In this document: positions 23,504-23,772 of the stretch, piece after piece | How the letters are laid out: each line of letters begins with the position of its first letter | Position numbering within the stretch: the stretch's first letter is position 1 | Source of the DNA: JAAYAY01 sp964429355 | GTDB taxonomy: Bacteria; Planctomycetota; Planctomycetia; Pirellulales; Thermoguttaceae | Assembly (NCBI GenBank): GCA_964429355.1 | Contig: CAYSCH010000113.1 | Span: 1-23,772, forward strand | Length of the DNA stretch: 23,772 bases | Reading direction: 5' to 3' | Program-made: the position numbers and the translations under genes | Notes under the pieces: generated by a model | Seen by the model: only the letters and a program-made list of their open reading frames with translations | Databases searched by the model: none | What the model was told of the DNA's origin: nothing

Positions 23504-23772
23504 ATGATGTGTTTCAAGGTCTTGTGCTGCAGCCCTTGCGCCGGGCTGGCAAAGCTGCTTCGGTCAGCCGCGCTCACGAGCGTGGCCCCCGTTGCAGGCT
23601 TGTCCGCCTTGCTGTTCCTCAACTCTCCCGCTCTGGCCCAGACACCCGAGCCGAAACCGGCCGCCAACAAACCGTCGATGCTCGGCTCTTTTCTCCAGGC
23701 CGGCATGCCCGAAGAGATCCTGTTTGCCGTTCGCAAACCCAGCATCGACGGCCACTGGTACGCCAGCATTGC
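23504..23772 (+). CDS. Secreted planctomycete protein, N-terminal part (runs off the window)
   Basis: The frame is open from ATG 23504 to the window end (89 complete codons). GGAG at 23495-23498 fits either this ATG or the next codon, also ATG. A signal peptide is clear: a Cys/Lys N-region, 'VAPVAGLSALLFLNSPALAQ' and cleavage after ALA near 45. The mature start has 'EEILFAVRKPSIDGHWYASI', which recalls the opening of large planctomycete secreted proteins annotated as hydrazine synthase alpha middle-domain-like beta-propellers ('EIVFAVR...DGHWYANFG'). That match is from memory on about 20 residues, so the family call is tentative; the gene itself is likely real. Confidence 0.7.
   Translation, partial: MMCFKVLCCSPCAGLAKLLRSAALTSVAPVAGLSALLFLNSPALAQTPEPKPAANKPSMLGSFLQAGMPEEILFAVRKPSIDGHWYASI

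Overview
The window is GC-rich bacterial chromosomal DNA, most likely from a planctomycete (Pirellulales-like). The lineage call rests on a membrane-anchored protein with the planctomycete-type N-terminal motif 'FDPYHRWLGIPP...HYRLLG' (11657-15172), on a HlyD/ABC/permease operon whose adaptor carries EF-hands, on trypsin/PDZ proteins with a Cys in place of the active-site Ser, and on a secreted protein at the right edge with the 'FAVRKPSIDGHWYA' motif. The identification is from remembered family features; no search was run.

Layout, left to right. 1-1015 is mostly non-coding, with one doubtful secreted ORF and a TGA-interrupted leader ORF. 1016-8223 is a stress/ion-homeostasis block on the + strand: a short HPF/RaiA-like ribosome hibernation factor, a tandem-domain universal stress protein, and a complete seven-gene Mrp Na+/H+ antiporter operon (mrpABCDEFG) with mostly overlapping genes. 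A Rex-box-like palindrome lies just before mrpA. The 3' end of mrpG is cut by a 100-N gap whose two flanks carry the same 55 bp, so the gap looks like an unmerged contig overlap; collapsing it gives an intact 130-aa MrpG. 8224-8495 holds a long hairpin and a possible histidine-kinase remnant. 8496-10763 (- strand) has a YugP-type membrane zinc peptidase and a histidine kinase whose N-terminal receiver-like domain has lost its phosphoacceptor Asp.

11115-15172 (+) has a small lipoprotein, a terminator-like element that is also a second copy of the sequence found before mrpA, and the large J-like/TM/NPCBM-like protein. 15501-20011 (+) is a MacAB-like export operon: membrane-fusion protein (with a Lys/Glu/Pro-rich insertion and two C-terminal EF-hands), ABC ATPase, FtsX/MacB-type permease. 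Its candidate promoter is the best in the window. Convergent to it is a GPP34 (Golgi phosphoprotein 3-like) gene (20014-20688, -). 21018-23093 (+) is a pair of secreted trypsin-like/PDZ proteins: the first has an intact His-Asp-Ser triad, the second has lost His and Ser and has its PDZ domain inside the protease fold. The window ends inside a secreted protein starting at 23504.

No CRISPR array, transposase, rRNA or tRNA was recognised. No wholly new multi-gene system is demonstrated. The most notable features are the degenerate PDZ-inserted protease paired with an active one, the EF-hand export adaptor, the pseudo-receiver kinase, the shared Rex-like element, and the assembly gap.
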